From Craterostigma plantagineum (taxonomy: Eukaryota; Streptophyta; Magnoliopsida; Lamiales; Linderniaceae): a DNA stretch of 64,000 nucleotides. Location: positions 62,001 to 126,000 of the forward strand of contig JAPQWV010000331.1 of NCBI GenBank assembly GCA_027422505.1. Reading direction: 5' to 3'. Within the stretch, counting starts at the first letter, position 1. Each line of letters opens with the position of its first letter. Below are positions 1 to 11,922 of this stretch, one piece after another. Under the pieces are notes generated by a model, which worked only from the letters and a program-made list of their open reading frames with translations, made no database searches and was not told the origin of the DNA. The translations under genes were made by a program, and so were the position numbers.

Positions 1-664
1 ATATTTGACCTGCACGAGACCCAATATCGCTTATAGCGTTGGAGTCGTTAGCCGTTATATGGAAGATCCGAGGCAGTCACATCTAAAAGCGATAAAGAGG
101 ATTTTACGATACATCCGAGGAACACAATCGCTCGGACTATTTTATTCAAAGGCGAGCGACTGCAAATTAGTCGGATATTCTGACAGCGATTGGTGCGGAG
201 ATATCGATGATCGAAAAAGCACTGACGGCTACGTATTTTATCTCGGAAATACGGCATTCACTTGGTTATCGAAAAAGCAACCGATCGTGACTCTATCAAC
301 CTGCGAAGCGGAATACGTGGCAGCATCGTGGTGTGTATGTCACGCAATTTGGTTGAGGAACTTACTGCTTGAGTTAAATCTTCGACAAGACGGGCCAACC
401 GAAATTCGAGTCGACAATAAGTCAGCGATAGAGTTGGCGAAAAATCTGGTTCATCATGAGAGAAGCAAGCATATCGATGCACGATTTCATTTTATTCGGG
501 AGCACGTAAATGGAGTAGTGAAGATGGTACACGTCGCGAGTTCGGATCAAGTTGCGGATATTTTCACGAAGCCGTTACCAACAAATACGTTTGAGAATTT
601 GAAGCAGATGCTCGGGATGAAAGATCGAAAAGTATTGAACTTAAGGGAGGAATTTGTTGAATAA
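1..664 (+). CDS. Ty1/copia polyprotein, 3' end (RNase H), partial
   Basis: This is the C-terminal part of a Ty1/copia retrotransposon polyprotein; the rest lies left of the window. The frame is open from the window edge and ends with TAA at 662-664. It shows copia RNase H hallmarks in order: YSDSDWCGD, LSTCEAEY, VDNKSAIELAKN and the conserved tail VADIFTKPL. RNase H removes the RNA strand during reverse transcription. No internal stop or frameshift is visible in the 220 codons present, so this end could be intact. The stop codon falls a few bases inside the following LTR. Family assignment is firm; activity cannot be judged from this fragment. Confidence 0.93.
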   Translation, partial: YLTCTRPNIAYSVGVVSRYMEDPRQSHLKAIKRILRYIRGTQSLGLFYSKASDCKLVGYSDSDWCGDIDDRKSTDGYVFYLGNTAFTWLSKKQPIVTLSTCEAEYVAASWCVCHAIWLRNLLLELNLRQDGPTEIRVDNKSAIELAKNLVHHERSKHIDARFHFIREHVNGVVKMVHVASSDQVADIFTKPLPTNTFENLKQMLGMKDRKVLNLREEFVE

Positions 665-1042
665 GTCCAATATCATATAAATTAGATAAGATATGAAGAA
701 AAATAATAATAATAATAACATAAAGAAAGAGACAAGATGCAAGATCACGCAGCACCCAAAATAAAAAAAAAAGGACTGCGCATGAAGGGCTTGGGCGATA
801 TTTCAACAAGCATGTGCTATCATATCTTATCTTGTATCTTTACCTATCTACTATATATATGTGGGTGTTTGCATGTGTATGAGATTGAGTGAAAAAAGAA
901 GAAAACCCTCGTTATTGTAGTTTGCATGTCAGTATAAAAAAAGGTTTTTTTTGTTCCTCTTGTCTAAAAGCATATCACGCACTCCATATACCAAAACACT
1001 TGCCAAGTTAAATATCCCAGTATCCGTTCTCGATCTTTCACA
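655..1042 (+). repeat. Putative 3' LTR of the copia element
   Basis: A purine-rich tract (AAGGGAGGA at about 643-651) is followed by TGTTGAATAAG, the expected start of a copia LTR. The stretch runs to TTTCACA at 1036-1042, a plausible CA end, giving about 388 bp. The matching 5' LTR is outside the window, so the right boundary is inferred only from TG...CA ends and no target duplication can be checked. Confidence 0.55.
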
Positions 1043-2046
1043 GTAAATATAAACAACAAGAGAAACGTGTTTTGGTACGTAATACAGCTAGTAAATGGTA
1101 TCATCATATAGTCAGCCGCAAGGTACCGTATGGAACGTATATAGTTACCAAATATGGATACCATATAAATACGTGACGTGGTACGCAATGCACATATAAA
1201 AAGGTACGTCAAGACCGGGAAAGTGGTAGGCACCGTCGAACGGGTACTTATATAAAAAAAATTTCTGACATGGGGTACTGACTTGCAAATTTTCTATACA
1301 ATTGGTATCTTTCTATAGATTCACCTAATTTTAACAACGCCAAGCTTTACTGCTTTTAGATACCATAATTGTAGGCGACTAATTGATATTAATTGGGGAT
1401 TCATAGTTCATACACACCACACCTATTATAATATAATTACATATATTAAGCTGAAATGGCCTTAGATTCAAAGTAATGATACTTCTACTAGATTTTACAC
1501 AGATGGTCCATAATTATGGAAGAGCTTTCACGTGTGCTCTTTCTTTGGTCAACACGAGTGTAACGGTCAAACATATATTATTAAGCTAATCATTGCAACG
1601 AGCATATGAGTTATGACCCCTCAAGAATTATTCAAAATAACCAATATACCAAAGAAAATGGAAAATCGCAACCTTATAAACAAAATCTATCGAGGAAGAG
1701 GTCCGAAGCAAATTAGGTACATGTTTGGTTGATTGAGGAATTTATATATTTATTTGGACAGTATAGTACTGTTTGTCTATATAATTTGCAATAATTGATC
1801 AATAGTAACAACTACCATCAACCTAATTATAATGGTCTGGGCTTAAATGGAATGGAATGAAGTCAGTCACGAAAATAAAAGCTATATATACAGATTTCGT
1901 TACATGTAAAATAATAATTTCATTAAATCTTGATTTAAAACCTATAAAGGTAGCCTTTTTTCTACACACTTGTCTGAAAATCCAAACTATTTTGCCCTTT
2001 TTTCTTTTGTCTTCTATCAACTAACCAGAAAACAATCGACGAACAA
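1043..2046. other. AT-rich intergenic stretch upstream of the HD-ZIP gene
   Basis: I see no convincing gene. The stretch is AT rich and probably holds the promoter of the HD-ZIP gene starting at 2047, including a homeodomain-leucine zipper target site at 1789-1797. Confidence 0.5.
1789..1797. promoter_or_regulatory. Pseudopalindromic HD-Zip target site CAATAATTG
   Basis: CAATAATTG matches the CAATNATTG dyad bound by HD-Zip dimers (HD-Zip I prefers A/T at the centre, HD-Zip II prefers G/C). It lies 250 bp upstream of an HD-ZIP II start codon. Negative autoregulation is known in HD-Zip II genes, so a feedback or cross-regulatory role is possible. A 9-bp match in AT-rich DNA can also arise by chance. 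Confidence 0.35.
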
Positions 2047-3228
2047 ATGGAATTGGGTCTAAGCTTAGGATCAAACTCTGTCAAAAATTCCTTCGATCTC
2101 TCGAAAGAAGAGAAGATCGATCAGAAGAAGAAGCAGAATTTCGACTTAACATTGAATTTAAGAGCAGGTGCAGATCAAGAGCCGTCGTCGACGGTGAAAT
2201 CCCGCAAGTTCTTTCGAGAAAATGACGACGACGGCGGCGGCGGCGGCGGTGATGATCGTACGTCGTCAGCTGAAGACGGCGATGCTCCTCTCCAGCTGAG
2301 TCTTCTACCTACTGATCATAGTCTCGAGACTGTTGGTTCAGAAAACGGCTCGCCGGAAAACGCGGCTCCTCCGGCGACGATGGGTTCCGACGCGGACAAG
2401 TTTCCGGCGACGGCGGAGGAAGTTTCGTCTTCGGAGAACAGCTTGGATTCGGCCGTTGATCCCCACGCAAGAACCAACGGCGGCGGCCGATCAGCTGCGA
2501 ACGCCAACAGCAGCAAAAGGGGTTATGACGCGGCGGCGGCGGCAGACGACGTCGTACCAGATGGGTCCGACGACGGCGAAGACGACGGCGGAGGTACGAG
2601 GAAGAAGCTTAGGCTGTCCAGAGAGCAGTCGGCTTTTCTTGAAGAACGCTTCAAAGACCACACCAGCCTAAATCCCGTGAGCCTTTTTTCTTTTTCTTTT
2701 TTTTCTTCGTCAAGATATTATTTTTAATTAGGCCCAGAAACAAATTAATCATAATTAATCATTCACCATGATTTTCACGATATAAGAAGCAAAAGCTCGC
2801 TCTAGCAAAACAGCTAAATCTCAGGCCTCGACAAGTCGAAGTGTGGTTCCAAAACAGAAGGGCAAGGTATACTTTCTTTTCTCTTTTTCTTCCTTTCTTT
2901 CTTTCTTCTTCTTGCGTAATAAAATCAACGATTACATAGATGATTGATTTAATATAGGACGAAACTGAAGCAAACAGAAGTAGACCGTGAGTTCTTGAAG
3001 AAATGCTGCGAAGCCCTAAAAGAAGAGAATCGTAAGCTAAAGAAGGAACTGCAAGAACTAAGAGTTCTCAACAAAGCATCATCAGATCCTTCCAACGATA
3101 TGCAAATGCCCGCAACTACGCTGACTATGTGCCCATCCTGCGAACGGACCACTAGCAGCTCGACACGTGGCAAGTCCGCAACCGTTGATCGCAACCACCT
3201 CTCCAGCCCAAGGTTCTTCAAAGCCTAG
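2047..3228 (+). CDS. HD-ZIP class II transcription factor (HAT14/HAT22-like)
   Basis: Nuclear DNA-binding factor of 326 aa from three exons (2047-2676, 2787-2866, 2958-3228). The homeodomain spans about residues 184-240 and contains the recognition helix core [10 protein letters not shown] leucine zipper follows directly (about 241-284), the arrangement unique to plant HD-Zip proteins. CPSCE at residues 295-299 is the redox-sensitive class II signature. The N terminus has two LxLxL repression motifs (LGLSLG, LTLNL), so it is probably a repressor; class II members act in shade and auxin responses. The long N-terminal arm holds Gly, Asp and Ala runs (GGC/GAC-rich DNA) and appears disordered. 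The start is the first ATG in frame. Class is certain; the exact orthologue (HAT14 versus HAT9/HAT22) is not. Confidence 0.93.
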
Positions 3229-3468
3229 TCTAGTGATAATAGCGTATGATGATAGCATGTTTTCTTGGTTCGATTTTCTTTCTCTTCACTTTTTTTTTTT
3301 CTGGGCGTGTTTTTTGAGCTCATTTGTGTTGTTGGTGTGAGAACAAAAGAATGGCGTAGTATTTATTGAACGTGTCTGCTAAAGAGATGTTTGTACTTTA
3401 GTCGCCAATTATTATTGTTAAAGTACGATAATAGTTCATTTTCTTTGAAAGGAAAGGCGGGCTCAAAG

Positions 3469-3844
3469 GGCCGTCCCCGCGATGCATTCGGGGACAGAAC
3501 TGTCCCCATCCCCGCCGGATCTCCGCGGGGCGGGGATTCCCCACGGGGATTCATATTTTTTTAAAAAATATAATATTTTTAATATAATATATAAATTTGG
3601 ATATTTTTTGTTATAAATATTATATAAATTATAATTTTTAAATCTTATTTGTATTATTTTAATATTATTTAATCTATATTTTGATATTATTTTATTATTG
3701 TTCAAATTATAATTAAAAAGTATATATATTTTAATATATAATATAGGTTCGGGGCGGGGCGGGGATAAAAACTCGGGGATTCCCCGCCCCTTTCGGGGCG
3801 GATCCCCGCGGGGACGGGGAATCCCCGCCCCACTGCCATCCCTA
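3469..3844. mobile_element. hAT-like non-autonomous element, GC-rich ends, AT-rich core
   Basis: GC-rich arms built from repeated GGGGCGGGG/GGGGATCCCC words flank an AT-rich core. The right end, ACTGCCATCCCTA, is the complement of TAGGGATGGCAGT, a common plant hAT-type terminus. Flanking octamers GCTCAAAG (3461-3468) and GCTCAAAT (3845-3852) agree at 7 of 8 positions, fitting an 8-bp hAT target duplication. The left terminus does not match the right one, so it may have decayed. No transposase is encoded. Confidence 0.5.
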
Positions 3845-3933
3845 GCTCAAATGTTCTATTATTGGTCCTTTCTATACGAAAAATGAATTTCGGTGCAAAT
3901 AGTTCAGAAAAACCAACCAAGACAACTCGTAGT

Positions 3934-4445
3934 TAGGGTTGCAAACAAATCGAAATTTTTTTTTGTTTGATTCGCGATCGATTCGGAAGTTTAAGATTCG
4001 AATTTGAATATTAGAATGCGAATCCGAATAAGAATATTTTTTTATTCGAGAATATCCGAATACGAATATGAAATCACAATATTCGATTCAAATGTTAAAC
4101 GAATTATTCGATTCGAATAATTTAGTATATATTTATAAATTTTAATATATGATAAATACTTGTAAGTTAATAGCCCATTCATTTAAGAATGTTTATAGAA
4201 CATTTAAATATAGTATATTATGATATGCTTCAATATATGTTTAAAATGCAATTTATTATAATTCAATATGTATTTTAAATATAAATTGTTTATATTTTAT
4301 TAAATAGATAATAAAAGATTTCTTTGAATATAAATATTCGATATTCGAGAAAATATTCGAATTCGAGTATTCGTATTCGATCGTCGACCGAATACAAATA
4401 GAATATTGTGGTATTCGACTCGATTGGATTTCGTTTACATCCCTA
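3934..4445. mobile_element. hAT-like MITE with TAGGG...CCCTA ends, TTCG-rich
   Basis: The left end TAGGGTTGCAAACAAATCGA and the complement of the right end, TAGGGATGTAAACGAAATCC, form an imperfect inverted repeat typical of plant hAT-type MITEs. The interior is full of GAATATTCGAATTCG-like words and has no coding capacity. I see no clear 8-bp duplication in the flanks, so the insertion is old or the boundary is a few bases off. Confidence 0.5.
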
Positions 4446-4739
4446 CAGACCGAGAGAATCAAATAATTACAATTCAAACAGGAAAAAGAAACCGTAAAAG
4501 AAGAATAAAATGAATCAAGAATCCAAATATCCATTCTTTAAATCTTGCTAAATTTTAGAACTCAAGTTCAATTTCAACCACGAGATGATTAACCCACAAA
4601 ACACATGAGCTAAATTAGGTAGGGAAGTTGTGGTCCCAATTCCTAGATGAGAAAAGATTAGGCAATGACAAAGCCTATAAATGGTAGAAAAGGCATTCGA
4701 TTTCTCATGAAAGTCAATCTCTAGACAAGGCAAGACTTG

Positions 4740-6911
4740 TTAAACCTGTGGAGTGGGTTCGCTTATTAACTGCTGCTGCTGCTCAGCAATAGGTGGGTGT
4801 AAGAGAAGACCAAGCCTAGTCTTGTATCTTGCAATTCTTTTTTGTCTTTCTTCTCTAATACTGCAGCCCAGAAAATAAAAGGACAATCATTTATTCATGA
4901 AATGGAACAGAGCCCAGAAAGAATACGCAAGAAATCACACATGTAATAACACAAAGAAGTAAGTGGTTACCGTGATCGAACCCTCTTAGCACGTTTGATA
5001 TGCCTTTGTAACAGATCTTCAGTAGACAAATTTTCGACTGATTCCTCAGCCTGTAATTAGATGTTTAGTCATTGTGGTAATTAGTCGAAAAATCATGGCT
5101 TGAAGGTGGGAAAAAAGGGACTACAGCATTAATGCATGTCACTGGATGAATTGCGTGGACGAAGATCAGCTCTTTTAGGAAGGATAAAGACATAGTCAGA
5201 GAAGCATATTTGTTACCTGTTCTTCCTCTTTAACTCCCACATCTTTTTCGGGTGATTCTTGTGCTTCTTCAGGCAAAGGTTTGGGTAGTGGTTGGATAAA
5301 ATCAGGAAATGGAGGCTGCAAATAAAATGTGAAATATGTAAAAAGAGCTCAAAAACAACAAATACATGGATCAACAGGTTATTGCAAGTTCATTAAATCC
5401 AAATAAAGCTGGTGCAAAGATCTGCTAGAGAAAACATACCTGAGTTTCTTCAGTAACGCCATTCCTCAGCCATGACCGGCATAGGGAGTATATAGAAGCA
5501 TTTTCAGTTATCCTAACCTGCAGAACCAAGGAGAGGTATCATTACTAGGAACAGCACAACACAACCTAAAACCGAAAAACAATGCAAATACAATTTGCAT
5601 CATCGTACGCTTTATTTGATTGCAAAATGAAGGCCTTGACTACACGGATAAATAGTGAGGTGAACATTTTACCTTCCTATCTCTAACAGTTATCAGATTG
5701 TCATCCTTGCTTCTATCCCTGGAAGTGTAACAAGAGAAAATAGTGAATTATCTAACACACTAATCTGCACTACCAAAAAAAAAATTATCAAAACCCGAAA
5801 GGACAAGAACAGATTTAGCAAGGATTTGAACAAACAGCTTACCTTATGTCTTTGTGGCCATTATTCACAGCGACTGAAACTGGAGGACCACCCTAAAAAA
5901 TACAGAATACATAAAAAGAACGGGCAATTGAGAAGAAAAATTTCAGTAAAGGAGGTTGATGGAATCACAGACGCCAACAAAAAAAATTGTAATACAAGAA
6001 GAATGTGACACGAAATATTCTCCACCACGTGGCACTTAGAAGTGGCCGGGCACGTTATCTCGCTACTGTTAAATTTGGTCAAACTGAAAAAGCTCGCAAA
6101 TACTTATTGCTCTGATCAAAACATCATCAAACTCCAACATCAATCTCGAGTCGGGAAATATGTTTCACAGCAAACACGTGGCCAACTCAAATCAAACATT
6201 AAAGGCAATGCCTCAAACCAATGTGTTCTTTGAATTTATTACGGGATAGATACACCTATGATGAATCTTTTAGATCATAAAATCACCACATATCACCAAT
6301 CTCGGACATATCAACCAAACAAGCTCAAATAAACAGAGTGCCCAAACTCAGAAGCATCGAAAATCAATCAACCTAAAAAGAAAAATCAGCCCAACTACAT
6401 CAGTGCATTCATATCCCTTAATCAGTCGCATCTACTTAAAACGCAACATATTTCCCAAAATATTGCAAGAAAATGATCAAATTAGGAAAAATGAAGTTAC
6501 CTTCAGCTGGTGAAGTTGGTGCTGCGAATTCACCATGGGAGCTCTCATCACATTCGGCATCATCATAAATTGCCCAGATGGCCTCGCAAAGCCCGCTTGG
6601 CTCGGATGATCCAGATACGGAATCGCGAACATCGGCGGCCTCTGACCCGGCCGAGCCACAAATCCCATGCCCGAATACATAAATTGGTGGCTCGGGTCGG
6701 TTTGCAGTGGTTGATAAGGCGGCCGTGGAGCTAAGTGAGGGAAATTAGGGTTTGGATTCCAAGGGAGCCTTTGTAGAGTATATGGATTGCTGTGGAAGGA
6801 GAGGTAAGGGTTTATGAAGGGCCTTGCCGTGCTTTGAGACGTGGGTTTAGCTGCGTCGGCGACGGATACGGCGGCGCTTGGGTCCTGCGGTAGCGGGGTG
6901 GTGGGGGACAT
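4740..6911 (-). CDS. LIN37-like protein (putative MuvB/DREAM subunit)
   Basis: Seven exons (6501-6911, 5843-5892, 5673-5718, 5440-5517, 5217-5315, 4971-5050, 4740-4860) give a 294-aa nuclear-type protein. The first 137 residues are Pro- and Met-rich and probably disordered. Exon 4 encodes ITENASIYSLCRSWLRNG (about residues 172-189), which resembles the LYxxCRxWxRN core of LIN37. The basic C terminus (KRAKRVRSR, then ARYKTRLGLLL) resembles the LIN37 C-terminal helix. LIN37 is a MuvB subunit of the DREAM complex that represses cell-cycle genes. Evidence is similarity recalled by eye rather than an alignment. The gene lies upstream of an EMSY-like and a cohesin gene on the same strand. Confidence 0.6.
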
Positions 6912-7745
6912 GGCGGTGCGCGGCGGTGGAGTGGAGAGGCAGCGCGCGAGATTCGTGTGTTGGGAATTCCGAGGCTTTTGAAATTTATGCGGTGATTTTG
7001 AAAATATTGAAAGCCTTTTGCTTCCTTTGGCTTCGTGAGAAAATAGGTTTTGCCGTTTTGACTTTTAGTCAACATCGTAAAAGCCATCAGTGTATAATCT
7101 TTAGCAGTTAAAAGATGTAATACCTATTTTACCCTTTCAACTTTTACTCCAATTTAAGTACTCTAAATACTCTTTCAGAAAAAAGAAAAAGTAATCTAAT
7201 AACTATTTTGCCTATCTCACAAATTAATGCACTTAAATTTCAAATTATAATTTATTTTAAATTACGAAAGTAAAAAGATAGTAATATTTCTATATCAAAG
7301 CATGCACATCACGTTTACTTATATTAGTAGTAATATAAAATTGACCTCTAACATAAAACACTCTGAAAATCACACATATATATAATCAAATTCAAACGCA
7401 TTTTTGTGAACACTTCGAAGTTCGAAACCAAACTCGAAGATCTAATTACCAAGTCCAATTACTTTGTGTTGGCAAAATGTTAAATTCATATATCAACAAG
7501 ACAAAACATAACCAAGCTCACGGATTTGTTCGTCTAAAATAAGGTTACTTACTATATTCATACTACATAACCAAAACGAGATCTAAAGAAAATCGAGAAA
7601 AGGTTAAAACATTCATAGCTACTGAACAATGATAATAGCACAACATCCTAACAGAAAATAGACTTCTATATTATAAAAACCTGCATTTGATTACAACTTT
7701 GATGCAGAAATTGGAGCACATCAACACAGATCATAGTATACAGAG
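6912..7745. other. Intergenic: LIN37-like promoter and EMSY-like 3' flank
   Basis: The first 50-60 bp are GC rich and probably form the 5' leader of the minus-strand LIN37-like gene. The rest is AT rich, with no coding region I can support; 7600-7745 probably holds the 3' UTR of the EMSY-like gene. Confidence 0.4.
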
Positions 7746-10700
7746 TCATCTCTTATTGCTGTCCATTGTTTGACCATGTAAGAAGCGTCCATCCTCACCT
7801 GCAATAGAATGAAGATGAAAACAGAGTACATGTATGAAGACCTCTTCTGCAAATGGATGTACCCAAATCCTATTGAATAACAGAATATTTTCGACAGTCG
7901 AACAAAAGCGTGATTGCATACCACTCTCACCATCACATAGATCCCCGAGCTTTGCGATTGCATCAACAAGCGCCTGTTCGTGCTCCTACTTAGCGGGAAA
8001 AAAAAGATCCAAAAAAAAAAATGAAGCATATCACAAAACCCAAGATGAAAGAACGCTGTGTTAAGGAAAAAATAAAATGAAATAGGCTTAGCAACCTTAA
8101 CAACTCTCTTTGCCTTCTCTATCTCCACAGGGTCTGGATGATTCGCACTAAAGACTCGCTCCACCTAAATTCACGGGTCAAAAAATTACACCCAACTTAG
8201 ACGATTATTCAGCAAATATCGAACTGTTTACACTATGTACAAGTATAACAGAACCACCTCACTGATAACAGTATCTGTATTGAGCAACCTAATATCAGTC
8301 GGTCCCTTCTTTGGAAGTCCGTTCCTTAGTGGTGGAATATTCTTTCTCGGTTGGCCTTTTGTGATCCCTCTTCCCCTTCCTGGACCAGCGGGATTATCTC
8401 TACTGCGAGGTCCGTTAATTCCATGGTCGGGCCCACCACGACCTCTGTAAGTCGAAATTCCAGGGTCTTCGCCGTCCCATTGAATATCATCGGGCGAAAT
8501 CTACAGATAGAAAAAAACAAACAAATTGCATATAACCACCGTCTTGTTTTCACAGTAGCCTATAACAATTTCGCACACATGATAAGCCAAAAAAACTTCA
8601 AACTCAAAAACCATATGTTTGAGCATTGTAATTGTCAAAGAAATGGAGAAAAGACCTCAACTACCAAACTCATGGTTATAATAATAATTGGCCAGCCTAT
8701 GATATCCAAGGAGCATCTCTTTGGAGGAAGTATCACGGAGCAAGTCAAAATAAAAATTAGGGCGACAATGAACCCACTGCCCACGTAAAAATAATTCAAA
8801 CCCCAGAGTTTTTCATATTAATTACACTGAATGAGGAACCTTCAGGAAGCTGAGGCAGCAGTTAGTATGACAGAGAAGTTAGAGCAAGCAACTAAGCTTT
8901 AGGAACGTGGTCCAAGCCAATGTAAAAAAGTTTCCAGGTTATTCTGTCGCTGCCTTTTCATCAAGTGCTGCTACTTGAAGGCACTGATAAAAAAAGGCAT
9001 AAAACCATAATTCGGAAAAGATGCACAATGTTACCTCAGAAAGATTGACCCACTCCCATGTTTCATTTTCAGTGCCCATGTCGTATACAAGACCATGCCG
9101 ACCCTGGAAAAACATACAGCACCACTTAAAAAAAAAGTGTGAAAGCCCGTCCCGAATTCCAAAAGCTACAATTACCTCATCTGGTTTATAATCAATTATC
9201 AAAGCTTCGTAAAAGTTATTATCCTCAGGCCATCTGGTCCTAATTTTCCTTCCGACCAAGCGATCGAAAGAACCTTGAGCTGGTTCATTTGTTTGAGCCC
9301 CAGAAGATAAACGGTTACTGTATTGACCTCTTCCAATTGAAGATGGGCCTGGTGGTATCTGCAAAGTAAACAAGGCTATCGGAAAACAAATAGAGGTGAA
9401 AGTCGTGGTTTAAACTTCATTATGAGTTCACTTACAGATTTAGGCTTTTTGCCTTTTGGACCCATCACTGGTCCATGTTTTGCTGACGATGGGGGAGGCT
9501 GGTTTGCAGCAACCATCGTCTGTCGGGGGAACGGAGGAGAAGGGCCAGCAAGTGACTTGGAAGGCAATGGTGAAGTCTTCTTCGGTTTCTTACGAGAAGC
9601 TGAAACAGAAGGACTAGGCACACGGTCACGGGCTGTTTGAGTGGCACTTTGCACTGCAGTGCCAGTCTGACGAAGACCACTTGACTTTCTCCACTCCCTG
9701 ACAAAATTCCCAAATTTTATCTTGTGAAAAGTATAGCAAACAATTTCACTTTTCATGGGAACTATTACTTAGAATACAAACCTTATTCTTCTAATAGTTT
9801 CATCCTCATTAGCCCTCCTTAAAAGTTCGCTGTGCTCCTCGTTTGATAATCTTAACTCCTTCCTGAGCTCAGTTATTAAGCCTTCTTTATCCTGAAGAAA
9901 TTAAAATTACCGAGCAGAATTTAAACCTGATCCAAAGAATATCTCCTAATCAAAATTGAGAGTATAATAACTCATACCCAAGAAAGGGCATCAGCTTGCG
10001 CCTTAAAGGCTCTCAAAACTGAAATATAAGCTTCTTGCTCAAGCTGATGGATTTTGCCTTCCATATCGCTTTCTTCATGAGCTCTGGGAAACGGAAAGGA
10101 ACTCATGCCAGCAGGCCTTCTATTACCAGAAAAGCGGCCTCTTACCATTCTATTCTGATGTGGCGGCGGTAAATCATCGTCGGTGCCTGTAGAATAGAAT
10201 TAGTAAACAGATCAGAGATTACTGTAGCAGCGAAAAAACCCCAAAATTGGAAAAAAAAATGAACAAACAAATGATATCTACACATACTTCTTCTTGAGGA
10301 AGTTTTGATTGGGAAACGATTGGACATTGATTATTTGATGAATAACTAACCAAGTCAGTCACGACTGATGTATCTGGTTAAAGATTTATACAGCAGTAGG
10401 GAAATCAATTATGCATGTTGCCTGCTTATAAACTTGAAGCAAAAAGGGACAAAGTTGTTGCTTGCATTTAACGCAACACGCCAATTAACTTTCCGGGGGA
10501 AAGAAAATACCACCTTTAACCAAATGCACCGCATTGTTAGCTAAAAACGCTCAAATTTAAATAGTATGGTTGGATGTAGATTACTCTAGTATATCAAAAA
10601 TCAAAATCTACGTCCACACTCCTCAGGAAGGAAGGGCAATAAAATATCATTTGCATTATAAGATTAAAATTGACGAGACACGGACGAACTAACAGATTAA

Positions 10701-11341
10701 TGGAGAGGACAACTTGAAATTAGACCAACCATACTTTTTTGAGCCAAAACGTCCTAAGGCTATTTTTGTGGTAAACACCGAATAATCACATTGATATGTA
10801 TGATTCATGAACTGTTAATTCAAGGTTTAGTGTCAGATGGATTTTGACAACGCAATATGCCACAGACTTCGTATCCACAATGCAAAACATTATATGCTAA
10901 GGAAGATTGTTTCTCCGCATGATTTCATCTTTCTATAAGGCTGTCATAAATCACGATTTGCATGGTGATTATCAAGAATGCAGCTCATAGCGTAGAAAAA
11001 TGTGAACCAGAACACAATCAAGCAAGACGGTGAAATAGTGTCCAATGATGGTCGTAGTTTTTTCGGCTTGCGCTCCCTAGCATCTTCTTTCCAACTTCCA
11101 CACACAAAGACAGTGGGGTGTTCGAATCATAAATGGAAGGAGAACAATACATGTTGGAAGAGAAAAATACTCAATGCAAGGCATAATAAACAGCAGCAGT
11201 ATAAACCCTAACATCAAATTCCCCACAACCAGCCAAACGCAAAGCATAAAAATACGACTAGTGCAGCAATAAAAAACTTGGAGACAAAAAGGCGAGCAAC
11301 TGAGAATGCATCTCACCACTGCTATCGTACTCGACGTCCAT
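7746..11341 (-). CDS. EML: EMSY-like (EML) protein: ENT domain plus Tudor/Agenet-like domain
   Basis: Ten exons give 428 aa: 11317-11341, 9978-10186, 9782-9891, 9436-9697, 9176-9358, 9035-9103, 8258-8500, 8096-8164, 7922-7985, 7746-7798. The coding start is a 25-nt exon (MDVEYDSS) separated from exon 2 by a 1.1-kb intron; it joins in frame to [13 protein letters not shown], the usual EML N terminus. The ENT domain covers about residues 51-120 ([15 protein letters not shown], then [16 protein letters not shown]). A Tudor-like fold with [19 protein letters not shown] and [18 protein letters not shown] occupies about 210-300. A charged coiled coil ([19 protein letters not shown]) follows. EML proteins are chromatin readers acting in immunity and seed development. 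The ATG at 10327 inside the long intron would bypass the conserved N terminus. Confidence 0.9.
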
Positions 11342-11922
11342 GGCCAGCTTACACAGACCACGATATGCTCAACCAATCGCAGCCACCTAACACGTAAAAA
11401 CCCCAGTCGTCCCCTGCAATCCTAGCAATACTTCACAAGGTTGGGCGCAAAACAACTTACACCGAAAATCCAATACGATTGATTCGTCCAATCAGTGCAA
11501 TAATCAGCTATGAGCCCGCGCCTTCAGCTGAGTGAGTTGTCAATCAAGGTAGTGATTTACCAAGTTGGATTGAGAAATTAATTAGGGTTCAAGACTTGTT
11601 TTTTTTTTTTTTATTTTTTTCTTATTCTGAAATTGAAACTCTTCAAAGCTGATTCGGCACGTGCATAACTGGACTTGGAGCAAACATACTGTTCAAAGAG
11701 TAAACATTACTATTGATTATTACAAATGTACCCCTCAATTCTCACAATATTCACATTTAGTCCCATAACTAATCCAATTTGCAAAACTGAAACCTCAAAT
11801 TTTGACTTTGTGCGACCATAGCCTTTGTAACCATAATATCAAATGTCCAAAATTCAAAGAACAGAGAAGACGAGAGAAAACAAAAACAGTTTCTAAGCCA
11901 TTTACACAAAACTACAGTGCTG
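11342..11922. other. Intergenic between SYN3 3' end and EMSY-like start
   Basis: About 580 bp hold the EMSY-like 5' leader and promoter and the SYN3 3' UTR, both minus strand. A poly-T run sits at 11599-11612. No other feature seen. Confidence 0.4.

Noticed and set aside
10142..10327. ATG at 10327 as start of the EMSY-like protein
   Set aside because: It lies in the first intron; the 25-nt exon at 11317-11341 restores the conserved N terminus in frame.
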